DNA from: Pleurostoma richardsiae
Taxonomy: Eukaryota > Ascomycota > Sordariomycetes > Calosphaeriales > Pleurostomataceae
DNA length: 64,000 nucleotides
Reading direction: 5' to 3'
Assembly: GCA_030052745.1 (NCBI GenBank)
Contig: JANBVO010000002.1
Coordinates: 1,054,001 to 1,118,000 of the forward strand
The notes below the pieces were generated by a model. It made no database searches, had not been told where the DNA came from, and saw only the letters and a program-made list of their open reading frames with translations. This document shows, in pieces, positions 54,576-64,000 of this stretch. A program made the translations under genes and the position numbers. How positions within the stretch are numbered: the stretch's first letter is position 1; each line of letters begins with the position of its first letter.

Positions 54576-55736
54576 TTAGTCAAGATAAGTCGGACGCAAG
54601 TCAAAATATGTATCTGCCTTAAGCACCTCGAACTCCTTGTCTTCATAAAAGTTCGCTCGTACTTCCACCTTGTCTTGCGCGTGGCTCAGGAAAAACTCCT
54701 TCTGGGACGCTGGCAGATGAACCCGCATGGTGTAGTTGGGATGGGCCGGGCTCTGTATATATCATCAGTCATGTCTGCAAGTTTAGATTACGTAGGGAGA
54801 AATGCACCGACCTGGTAACCCAGTCCCAGCATGATCCGGTGCTTATCGCTGCTATTCGGCATGCCGGCGTGCCATGTCCGCAGGTCCCGGATCATGATGT
54901 CTCCCTTCAGCGCCCTCGGCTGAATTGGCGGCCGCACCCTCATGCGCGCTTCCTTGGCCTCCTCGGTGATATGCGGCAGCGGCTCGTGCAGCCGACCGTA
55001 CAGCCCGATCATGGACTCGTCAGCAGCGATGACTTGATCTTTCCAGGAGGCGCGCTGGCTGGAGCCGAGCCAGAACTCGGTCGCGCCGTTCTCGACAGTG
55101 AAGTCGCAGAGCGGTACGTTGGCGATGAAGTAGTAGGGGTACTGTGGGTGCACGAAGGAGCAGTCCTTGTGCGCGGGCTGGCGCAGGCCGGCGGTGTTGG
55201 CGATGGCGGTGTTGGCGGTCAGCCAGTTCCAGATCGGCTTGTGGCCGAGGTATCTGTGAGGTGTACAGTTGGCAAAGAGGCTTCCCATGTCATGAAGGGT
55301 TCAGGAGAGCTAACGCATTTGCCACTTGAAGGAGATATGGGTTGAAGTATACGTCCTCATGCAGGTAGGCTGAGTCCGCCACAGGAGGTCTCTGCAGGAA
55401 GTTTGCTGCGGTAAGACCCTCGCGTTAGTCTTAGACTTCTCCTAATTATCCATGACAATAGCCCTTCATACACTTGACGTTGTGATTGTACTGCTGGCTC
55501 GGGTCAGCAATTTTCTTGTCGGCATCCTCGCACATCTTCGCGTTCAACGCATCGATATGCTCTACGTCGATAACACCTCTAAGTACAACTAGCCCGTCCT
55601 GGTGCATCGCCCCAAGCACTTTTGCTAGGGACAATGGCGAGTAGGCGCCGCGGCGCCGCTCCTCGTCGGAGATCGTCACGACGACGACGTCGTCCTTGGA
55701 CGCTGTATCGTCGAAGTCTGCTGCAAGACTGCCCAT
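54576..55736 (-). CDS. Phytanoyl-CoA dioxygenase (PhyH) family Fe(II)/2-oxoglutarate oxygenase
   Basis: Four minus-strand exons, 55736-55472, 55405-55315, 55253-54812 and 54752-54576, sum to 975 nt or 324 residues. ATG 55736 (MGSLAADFDDTASKD) is the first true ATG in frame. The fold opens with GLVVLRGVIDVEHIDALNAK, a PhyH hallmark. The iron-binding facial triad is present: HxD in LRQPAHKDCSFVHPQ and the distal His in LRTWHAGMPNSSDKHR, whose Arg binds 2-oxoglutarate. The motif NGATEFWLGSS lies between them. Fungal PhyH proteins hydroxylate or desaturate small molecules, often in secondary metabolism. The substrate is not predictable. It converges on the acyltransferase gene and diverges from the NCS1 permease. 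There is no peroxisomal SKL end (C-terminus TYLD), so it is not the classical peroxisomal enzyme. Confidence 0.9.
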
Positions 55737-56447
55737 TTTGGATATGCCTATTTTGGAGGGTGGGAGGAGAGGAGCAAACAAGGTGGGTTGAAACGGTGGT
55801 TGTCTTTCCCCGCCACAAAGGCGACTGGCAGGTTATTGATATCTGTCGGCATCCTCCGGGCCCCCTCGCAATGGTGTGCAGGCCGTCTCGGACTGCCAAG
55901 AAATCGGCTCTCGGCGCCATACTAAACTCCCATTCGCTATGATATTGCCGGACACCGGCACACGGACATGGCTTAAGGGTGACCGAGACGCTCTATCTCC
56001 GTTGTTGCCACCAGCCAGACAGTTCTCATGTCTTTGGAGCGACCCGAACAATAACCGTTATCTCTTACCAAGCGGATCCGCGTCTTGTCCCTTCGCGTAT
56101 TTCGGCCCGTTGTGATCTAGCCGCCTCCGGGGCCCCTTATCCCGTCTTTCCGCTTGAGCGTAGGAGGAATGTCCTATCGGTGGTCTTATCGCAAGGATGT
56201 CAGGTTGCATCGACTAACACTTAGTGCAGCTGTAGCTCCATTCTCTTCCCAGTTATCAGCGGGCCGGGGTCATGGCATGCTCTTCATGCTTCGAGACTCG
56301 GCCCCCGAGGCAACGAGGTTGATAAGCACAGGGTGATCTTCACCAATGCTACATATAGGGCTGTCCCGACAGAAGGGGTTTCCCGTCTGACAGGTTCATC
56401 CCGCGTTAGTCTCTTGTCTTGCACGTCTCAAAACCCGCCAACTCACC
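55737..56447. promoter_or_regulatory. Divergent promoter, PhyH oxygenase / NCS1 permease
   Basis: 711 bp between two outward-reading genes. Only short motif-free frames. No clear TATA or binding palindrome was picked out by eye. Confidence 0.45.
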
Positions 56448-58563
56448 ATGGCTGTAATGTCGTTCAGCAAGTTTAAGGAGGACGTGGCGTATGCCTTCTC
56501 TAGTAGAGCCGCGTTCAAGCAGGCTCTCCAGGTCAAGGACACCCTCGCGGAGGGCCAAACATACTATGAGAAAGCCAACCCAGAATGGATGAATGAAGGT
56601 CGGTGCATCACCCGGCAAGCAATGATTACCTCAGTCTGCTAATGTATGATAGACCTCGAGCCGACTCCCCCGGAGAAGAGAAGTGTGTCTCTCAGGACGG
56701 ATCGTCAGACGCCAATTACTAACTGATGCCTCTAGCATGGGGATTCCGGACTTACTGCCTCTTCTACTTCGGTGTCTCATTCGGGAACTGGTCTCTGGGC
56801 TCTGTAAGTACACGGACATGACTCTTGCATTAGCCATAGGAAACTGACAGGGTACTCCAGACCATGGTCGGTATCGGCCTAAACTGGTGGCAAGCAATCA
56901 TTGTCATCTTTGTCTCGCAGATGATATCTTCTATTGTCATGTCTTTCAACTCGCGAGTCGCGACAGTCTATCATCTCGGCTACCCTTCGGTTTCTCGGAC
57001 GGTCTTCGGCCTGGGCGGCAGCTACTACTTCGTCGGGGCCAGAGCTGTCCTCGCGGCTATCTGGTACGGTGTTCAGCGTGAGTTCCGAATTCAGAGTGTT
57101 ATCCAGGGTGGTTAGTTGCTAAGATCTCACAGTCTACACCGGCGCGAGCTACACGGCCAACATGCTCCGCGCTATCTTTGGTGACGGGTTCAAGAATATC
57201 CCCAATCACATCCCAGAGTCAGTGGGCATCACGACTAACAGGATGCTCGCATTCTTCCTCTTTTGGCTCGTTCACTTCGGCTTCTGCTTCTTCCGTCCCT
57301 ACCAGCTCCGCAAGTTTTTCTGGTTCAAAGGCTTTATTATGCTGCCCGCCGTTTTCGGCGTTTTCATTTTCTGCATGGTGGTTAGCCACGGCAAGGTCAG
57401 CGGGTCGCTTGCCAAGCAGAGCGTCGGCGGCGGCCTGGGTTGGTTCTTCATGCATGCCATTAACTCCGGCATGGGGAACACCGCAACTCTGATTACCAAC
57501 CAGCCGGATATTGCTCGCTGGAGCAGAACACGTTCAGCTGCTGTGTTATCTCAAGTGGTTCGTCCATCCCAATCAGACCACAGTTGACATTCAGACCTGA
57601 CTGAGGCATAGTTCATCCAACCTCTTGCCGTCACTGTCTCTGCCACGTTCGGCATCCTGGCGACAGCAGCTCTCAATAACCTCTGGGGGCTAGAACTCTG
57701 GTAAGCATCGTCGCTCCTGTCTTGTCAAATTTAACTTTATACTAAAGAAGTCTATTAGGAACCCCTGGGATCTCCTTGACGCGATCCAGGATCACTACCC
57801 GAACTCCGGGGCCCGCTTTGCCATATTCTTGGCTGCCTTCACCTGGATGATGGGCGTCCTTGGCACCAACATTGCATGTAACATGATTCCTTTCGGATCG
57901 GACGTTGCTTTGCTGTGGCCGCGCTATATCGACATGAAGCGAGGCTTCTTCATTGTCGAGTTTCTCGGCTACGCCATCGTCCCTTGGAAGATCTTGGCGT
58001 CCGCCGCGACCTTCACCAATTTTCTGTCGGGATACGGTCTATTCATGGCTTCTGTTGTTGCAATCATGGTTGCTGAGTGTAAGAAACGCATGAGACGGTC
58101 AATGCCACCTAACACCTAAGCTGACTATTTCCCAGACTACATCATGACCAAAGGCAACGTTTTCTGCACTCACCTTTTCGACCCCAGCAAGTCGAACCGG
58201 CACTACCGGTACCACAAGGGCTGGAATCTGCAGGCTCTCATTGCGTACTGCATCGGCATCGCACTTCCCTTCCCTGGTTTCGTGGCGTCCCTCGGCGCCT
58301 CGGGCGTCAACGAGGCGGGCCAGCACCTGTTCTCCATGGGCTGGCTTCTTTCCTTTTTCACTTCGCTGATAATCTATCCTCTGATATGTATGGTCTGGCC
58401 GACGGCTAACCACAAGATCATCCGCGAGCAAGGCATGACGTGGGAGCAGGCTGGAAAGGAGGTCCTTGAGGGTGAGGAAGCGGGCACGGTCTCTGATTCG
58501 GGGTCAAACAGCGACCAGACCAAGTCACGTTCCGAGGTCCACACTGTCCCCGCTGGCGTCTAA
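56448..58563 (+). CDS. NCS1-family permease (uracil/uridine/allantoin/thiamine type)
   Basis: Eight exons: 56448-56598, 56653-56682, 56736-56803, 56861-57077, 57133-57557, 57612-57700, 57759-58078 and 58136-58563; 1728 nt, 575 residues. The second exon is only 30 nt. The N-terminus is cytosolic (NPEWMNEDLEPTPPEKR, the conserved run-in of Fur-type permeases). About 12 transmembrane helices follow. Recognisable blocks are TWGFRTYCLFYFGVSFGNWS, RVATVYHLGYPSVSRTVFGL, GWFFMHAINSGMGNTATLI with ITNQPDIARWSRT, ILATAALNNLWGLELWNPWD, and GVLGTNIACNMIPFGSDVAL. These define the NCS1 nucleobase:cation symporter family. Plasma-membrane import of a nucleobase, nucleoside, allantoin, hydantoin or vitamin; residues alone do not fix which. 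The C-terminal tail is hydrophilic and Ser/Glu-rich. All junctions keep phase. Confidence 0.93.
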
Positions 58564-60109
58564 GAGAGAGGGATCCTAGCTGTAGGGTCTTTGATAGTTA
58601 CGAGTGTTCTACTGGGTTCATAAATCTAGACGAAAGGCTGGAGAAGCGCCCTGAGGGCCAAGTCTAAGGGGCAATAGCAAGAACTTGATATCTCGGCTCC
58701 CACTGCTTTCTAAACACACGTACACCGATAAGCTTCCCATGAATGTGTCGAGTGAGCGGATTCAGGGGCATCTTTTGGAAATTAAGAGCCAAGAGAGAAC
58801 ATATCAGGATATCTTTCTGCGTCAATGTTACCGCAAGTCATCCCCAGCAGGCTAACAATCTGTAATGTCTTGGTAGCAAGGTTTCTTTCCCGAGTTAAAG
58901 ATCTAAAAATACCAGCCGGAGGTGTTACATCCAGCTTGAGACAGTCCTACCTTCCTCGAAAATAGACCGAAATCCAATCCAACTAGCCCTGTGTAGGCGA
59001 ATGTCCGAGTTAGGTCAAGGTTGTGGTACTCCCTTGGGTGCTAATCCCTCATCCCTGACTGAGTTGCACCTCCATTTTCGTTTCCTCTAGTTAATTTGTT
59101 AGTTCTCAACGCTTCGAGGCGCTTCTTCAGGAGTTTCTTAACGTTCTTGCCAAAGTTGGCGTCTGCGCCTTCTTTGCGTTGCAGCCGATCGAAAATGGAT
59201 CTTTGTCCAGATTTCCTACCTCCATCCGCCTGCCACTCCCTTCGCACCGGGATCGGTCTAGAATTGAAGATGCATAAAAAAGCGGGAAAATTGCTAATCA
59301 TGAACCATCCTTACTTTTAAGCTTTAATCTTGAACTTGCTCTAACCCTCCATGCCTCCAAAGGCTATTTCCTCTTGCACATTAAGTAGTGGCTCGCCGAC
59401 TTTCTGCTACCAGGAGATGCCATCCTTACTTACATCTTGCCCGAGCATGTGGTACCTGTTAAGATTCCGTCACCACCGTACTTGACAAGGTGGAGGGGAT
59501 CTACTAAAATATCGAGTACAGACACTAAGATTGTCCTTGACAATGACACCAATCTGGTGAAATGGTGCAGCTTAGATGCTTATAATTATAACCAACATAC
59601 GACGTACTGATGAGAAAGGCATCCAAGATGTGCAAGGAATACGTGGGAATCACCATGCGAGAATGCCGAAGCTGAGGAGTTGTGGAATGGAAACAAGGGT
59701 GAGGCGCGCGCCTTCACATATTCTGCCAGCAACGGCCCGGGGTCCTCCTTCGCTGGGGCCAACTGGTGTGGCACATGGCTGTTCAAGTTTCAACCCCGCG
59801 TGCTCCAGGCTTGAAAGGATGTTGCTATCATACATGGCAAAAAGACCTACTAGCTGACGATAGGACAATAGGGTCCCGAAGGACGTCTCACTAAACTCAC
59901 AATGGGATGCTATCGTCCATTTGGGTTGCAAAGGGGGGTTAGGGAAGGGGTAGGAGGTCCATCCAGTCTCACTGTGGCAGATTCGAGGAGAGGGCATGTA
60001 ATGCCATTGGGATCCGGAGGAGCTTTTAGTTGATCTTCGTATTTTCCATGTGTCAGAGACATAACAGTGAAATTTCTTCCTCTTCCACTAGCTGTCGCAC
60101 GATGTCCTC
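58564..60109. other. 1.55-kb intergenic region
   Basis: Between the convergent NCS1 and histidine-phosphatase genes. Open frames at 59041-59320 and 59576-59997 occur on both strands without motif. Nothing supported. Confidence 0.5.
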
Positions 60110-60946
60110 TCACACCAGCGGTCTCTCCTCCGTGGGGGGCATAGCGTCCTCCGGCAGATCGTCCCCGATCTCCACCATCTCCTCCCAGCTCCAGCCCATG
60201 CCCCCGTGGCCCCTGTCCGTCAGCTCCCACTGCTTGAGCCGGTGGGGCTCGGAGGGGTCGCCCCCACGCTCGGCGAAGTCGAATATGCGGTAGTCACAGT
60301 TGAAGAACCAGCAGCCAGTCACGGCCTGCCGCATGAATCCAGAGTGTGACACCACGATGATGGCCTTCTCTGACCGGTTGTGCAGGTCTGCGAGGCTCGA
60401 CTGCGCACGCGCTAAGAGGGCCGCCCTAGTATAGGCGTACTTGGCCCCCGCGGGCGAGGTCTTGTCTGGGTAGACTGGGTCGACGCGGGAGAAGTCAATC
60501 GCCGGAAACTCTGTCTGGAGAGACTCGATAGGACTCCCGGTGTCGCAGGGTTTTGCTGAGTTCTCTGGACATTTGTTAGAGCCGAGGACCATGAAACATA
60601 AAGACAGGTAGCCCGTAATCGCTCACCTTGCCAGCCGGCGTGTGCCTGGATGGGGACGCCCTGTTCTATCAACCAGTCCAGGCAGGACATCGCAGTCTGG
60701 AGACAGCGCCGCATCGGGCTGACGACGATAAGCCCCACGTCGAGCTGCTTGGGGAGCTTCTCCTTCAAGGCATCGCGGACCTGCTTGCACTGCTCCCGGC
60801 CAAGGTCCGAGAGGTCGGGGTCCGGTATGCTATAGTCTTGTGCAGAGTGTTAGCACATGAATGGGAGAGTTCAATGGAGAGGGATACATATTATCTACGT
60901 TGTGTAGGGCCTGCGCATGGCGCAGGAGCACGACGGTGGGAGGCAT
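60110..60946 (-). CDS. Histidine phosphatase (phosphoglycerate-mutase-like) family protein
   Basis: Three minus-strand exons, 60946-60888, 60829-60627 and 60564-60110, sum to 717 nt or 238 residues. The catalytic RH motif stands at the N-terminus, MPPTVVLLRHAQALHNVDN. The first intron (58 nt) follows directly; its acceptor at 60830 was selected because the nearer AG would give a stop. Then IPDPDLSDLGREQCKQV, the Arg-containing VSPMRRCLQTAMSCLDW, the GWQENSAKPCDTGSP loop, and the second catalytic His in AIIVVSHSGFMRQAV. The family includes phosphatases of sugar phosphates, nucleotides and small metabolites as well as true mutases; the short chain and the GWQE-CDTG pattern match the fungal phosphatase group. 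Cytosolic. Its specific substrate is unknown. It shares a 381-bp divergent promoter with the spliceosome gene. Confidence 0.9.
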
Positions 60947-61327
60947 CGTCGATTCTGAGTGATGTCACCGGAGGGGACCCTGAAGATATCGTCGGTACGA
61001 CGAAGAAGAAGCAACCTAGCGTCACAACATAGAGCAATTATGCCAGATGAGATCAGCTAGTTCTCTGAATGGTGCTTCTGTGACAAGCAGGGCAGCGTGG
61101 TCCCAAGGGGACAGACGTCCATCCGTCTGGAAGGAGACACTGTGGCGCATGGTTTGCTCAGCCCAGTGGGGCACAGTGCCGATCAAGGCGACAGACTGTC
61201 CTAAAAGTTCTAGACTGGACAAGCTGCAGCCGCAGAGTACAGGCTGCATATCGGAGAAGATCGATCGCAAATCGCAGCCTCATGTTGCCAACCGCAGATT
61301 TACAGCAGCCCGCAGAGTTAAGCCACA
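60947..61327. promoter_or_regulatory. Divergent promoter, histidine phosphatase / CTNNBL1
   Basis: 381 bp separating two outward-facing conserved genes; no TATA box seen, as common for housekeeping promoters. No coding feature. Confidence 0.5.
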
Positions 61328-63276
61328 ATGACGAGCGTAGATGACCTCTTCAAGGTAAGCGCGCATCATGGCGAATTGCTATCTGCCTCCATCCTCTGAC
61401 AACCAGCAGAACTCTGGCCTTCCAAGCAAGCGCAAGCTTGACCCGGTTCGCGATCCAAGTGAGTCTCCTCGACCGTCCATAAACGCTGTTGCGAGACCGC
61501 CCCCACTGTCAGTCTAGTAGAGTCTTACTAACGCGCCTCTTCTCAGATGAGATCTACAAGTCCGTCAAGCTCTCCTCCAACGGCCAAGGCCGCCATGCCC
61601 GCGTAGACGCAGCCGACGCAGACAATGACGACGACGTCGAAGCCGGCCCCTCCCTTCCTCCCGATGATGACGGCACAGGTGGTGATGACGACGGCGACTA
61701 CGGCCCAGACATGCCCCCAGACGACGAAGAGGGCCGCTTCTTCGGCGGCGGCATCACGGCGCAGGAGTCCGAGATCCTCGACTTCGTCGAGGGCCGGGAG
61801 GAGGAGGCCACCAGCGCGGCGCCCGAGAAGATCGACGCGGGGTGGCTGAAGAAGACGGCGCTCAAGTTCGAGCAGCTCATCAACCGCAACGCGCAGCAGC
61901 GCGCCAAGTACGAGTCCGAGCCGCAGAAGTTCATCCAGAGCGAGGCGGACCTCGACGGCGCCGTCCGCGGCTTGTCCATCATCACCGAGCACCCGGAGCT
62001 GTACCCGCTGCTGGCGGAGTTGGGCACCGCAGCTAGCCTGGCATCCCTGCTCGCGCACGAGAACACGGACATCGCCATCGCCGCTGTGGAGATCATCAAC
62101 GAGCTGACGGACGAGGACGTCGCGGCCACCGATGAACAGTGGGGCGCGCTGGCCGACGCGCTGCTGGAGGCGGACTTGGTGGGCCTGCTGGCCTCGAACC
62201 TGGGGCGGCTGGACGAGACCGACGAGACAGACCGCGACGGGGTGTACTATATCATGGGTGTCATCGAGAACTTGTGCTCGCGGGCCGCGACGGCAGAACA
62301 GATCACTCTCAACGAGAGTCTGGTGCAGTGGCTTCTGCAGCGGATGCAAAAGAAGGAGGAGGGCGGCCAGGTGTCGCAAAACAAGCAGTACGCAGCGGAG
62401 ATCCTCGCTATCCTGGTGCAGACCTCACCGGTCAACCGGCGGCGTCTGGCGGCTCTCGACGCCGCCGATGCGATGCTCCAGCTTGTGGCGACGTATAGGC
62501 GACGCGATCCAGAGAAGGGCGGCGAGGAGGAGGAATACATGGAGAACCTGTTCGAGGCGCTAACTTGCCTGGTCGACGAGCCCGAGGGCAAGACCAAGTT
62601 CCTCGAGGCCGAGGGCGTCGAGCTCTGCCTGATCATGCTCAAGGAAGGCGGCAAGATGAGCAAGGCGGCCGCCCTCCGGCTGCTCGACCACGCCGTGTCG
62701 GCTGCGAGCGGCACCGAGACTTGCCGGCGGCTCGTCGAGGCGGGTGGGCTCAAGACGACCTTCACGCTGTTCATGAAGAAGCAGCACGAGAGCCAGGCCG
62801 CCACGGAGCACCTGGTCGGCATATTCAACTGGATGCTGCGGCTGCTGCCGGCCGAGTCGGCCGAGCGGATCCGGCTGCTGGCCAAGTTCGTGGAGAAGGA
62901 CTACGAGAAGACGGACAAGCTTTTGCGGCTCCGGCGCGAGTTCGCGGCGCGCGTGGCGGCGGCGGAGGAACAGCTGCGCAGGGAGCAGGTGGGGATAGAC
63001 GAGGAGGAGAGGCGGGAGATGGCAGACGAGTGGTTCTCGCGGAGGCTGGACGCCGGCCTCTTCTGCCTGCAGACGATCGACGTGATACTCGCGTGGCTGG
63101 TTGCCGAGGACAGCGGAGCGAGAAGGAAGATAAAGGCGCTGCTGGCGGACCGAGACGAGGACTTCTCTGTCATCAAGGACTCGATCCAGGAGCAACTGGA
63201 CGGCATAGATGAGGAGACCGAGGAGGGGAAGGACACGCGGGAGATGCTGACGACGTTGGTTGAGTTCCTTCAGTGA
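61328..63276 (+). CDS. CTNNBL1: Beta-catenin-like protein 1 (CTNNBL1) homologue, spliceosome-associated ARM protein
   Basis: Three exons, 61328-61354, 61407-61458 and 61547-63276, give 602 residues. The first intron ends in a tandem CAGCAG, so either acceptor (exon at 61407 or 61410) keeps phase and adds or drops one Gln. The N-terminus has a short basic segment (GLPSKRKLDPVRD), possibly nuclear localising, then a very acidic stretch (DDDGTGGDDDGDYGPDMPPD). The ARM-repeat body starts around GWLKKTALKFEQLINRNAQQ and continues with FIQSEADLDGAVRGLSII, IAAVEIINELTDEDV, DGVYYIMGVIENLCS, QYAAEILAILVQTSP and NLFEALTCLVDEPEGKTKFL. The helical end closes with LVEFLQ. In the family this protein binds Prp19/CDC5L and acts in pre-mRNA splicing. 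Length agrees with fungal and animal homologues. Nuclear. Confidence 0.93.
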
Positions 63277-63550
63277 TGGGACCGTGTAGACTGATATACC
63301 ATGTATAAGATTTAGCGTAATGAAGCAGCAGAATATCTACGGCCCAAAAGCAATGATCCCAACGCGCAGCATTGCATCACACCGTCCATGGCACGCCTCG
63401 CCCAACACCAGTGGTCTCGCTCTCTATTGTGTTCCGGTGAGGGAAAATAGGAGTCTTAGAGCATCGTGAATGTTCAGATCATCCTCACCTCTGACCTGCG
63501 CCTTCTCTAGAGGCAACAGAATCGTTGCTGAGCGCCTCAAAAACCGCCAC

Positions 63551-64000
63551 TTAGTCCTTAGAAGGAGGAACCGCCTTCACTTCGATCACCGCGCTCAGCA
63601 GGTCCTTGATGACACTCTCCTGGCTTTTCTTGCCCGCCTCCTTGATCTCCTTGATCTTGACGTCGGCCTCCTTATTTGCCTCCTCCTCGGCCTGCTTGTT
63701 GCCCGCCGTGTGCTAAATGTCCCGGCCAGTCAGCTTCCTACTATTCTTCATCGCGACATATCTCATCCAGCCGTCGGGAAGGGAAATCTCGCTCATGAGA
63801 TCTTGTGGTATGCTCCGTACCTCGGCCTCGAACTCCTTGTACTCCGCCTCCTTCTTTGCGCGGTACGCCTCTATCTCCTTCTTGGCCTCGTCTCGCGCCT
63901 CCTTGACTCGCTTCGTCCGATCTGCTCGCCGTTAGAAAGGCGCCCATTTCCGCTTCTGTCGTACTGCTGCAGCGCGGAACTTTTACGTACACTCTCGGGC
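63551..64000 (-). CDS. VMA10: V-type ATPase subunit G (partial; N-terminus beyond the window)
   Basis: Minus strand; 91 codons are visible. Exons: 64000-63991 (fragment), 63921-63821 and 63712-63551, separated by 69- and 108-nt introns. The joined peptide starts ARE-Y and continues RTKRVKEARDEAKKEIEAYR, AKKEAEYKEFEAE, then HTAGNKQAEEEANKEADVKI and ends LLSAVIEVKAVPPSKD. This highly charged helix is the G subunit of the peripheral stalk, which with subunit E links the catalytic head of the vacuolar proton pump to the membrane sector. The fungal subunit is about 115-120 residues, so only the first ~25 are missing. It converges on the CTNNBL1 homologue with a 274-bp spacer that shows nothing else. 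Confidence 0.92.

Noticed and set aside
52288-58563. Trichothecene-type toxin cluster, suggested by the acyltransferase family name
   Set aside because: No terpene synthase, P450 or other core gene is present; the family is broad and the name reflects only its best-known member.
61543-63236. Long minus-strand frames opposite CTNNBL1
   Set aside because: Antisense shadows of a GC3-rich exon; translations are Leu/Arg/Gln repeats with no fold.

Overview
The window is nuclear DNA of a filamentous ascomycete (Pezizomycotina, probably Sordariomycetes; the class is inference). Most genes are split by 48-90 nt introns with GTRNGT-like donors, CTNAC/CTAAT-like branch sites and AG acceptors. The gene families are typically fungal: Zn2Cys6 and C2H2 regulators with a Fungal_trans domain, a CFEM protein, a PDR-type ABC transporter and an S10 carboxypeptidase. 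There is one intron-containing tRNA-Asp. Exon models were joined by hand from splice signals, and in nearly every gene the summed exon length is an exact multiple of three.

Layout. 0-7 kb: 3' end of GUF1 (LepA-type GTPase), a membrane-anchored aspartic-protease-like protein lacking the usual catalytic motifs, and an unrecognised six-exon gene just downstream of a 50-bp tandem repeat. 7-17 kb: an allantoate-permease-type MFS transporter, a C2H2 regulator, a Baeyer-Villiger monooxygenase and a CFEM/GPI protein. 19-24 kb: pyrroline-5-carboxylate reductase, a decayed malate/tellurite-type (TDT) transporter pseudogene and a coiled-coil protein. 24-34 kb: an S10 carboxypeptidase, a trans-3-hydroxy-L-proline dehydratase diverging from a prolidase-like amidohydrolase, and a Zn2Cys6 regulator. 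This group looks like peptide and hydroxyproline catabolism, and the divergent promoter carries two strong palindromes. 34-42 kb: an ABM protein, an intronless unrecognised ORF, a CorA-like protein, a GH43 exo-galactanase-like enzyme with CBM35, and tRNA-Asp. 43-58.6 kb: a Zn2Cys6 regulator diverging from a full-size PDR transporter, then a BAHD-type acyltransferase, a PhyH dioxygenase and an NCS1 permease, an accessory block of export/modification genes with no backbone synthase. 60-64 kb: housekeeping genes (histidine phosphatase, CTNNBL1 spliceosome factor, V-ATPase subunit G, cut by the window edge).

Conserved genes lie at both ends; the middle is accessory, with long gene-free stretches. 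No CRISPR array, rRNA, intact transposon or virus was seen.
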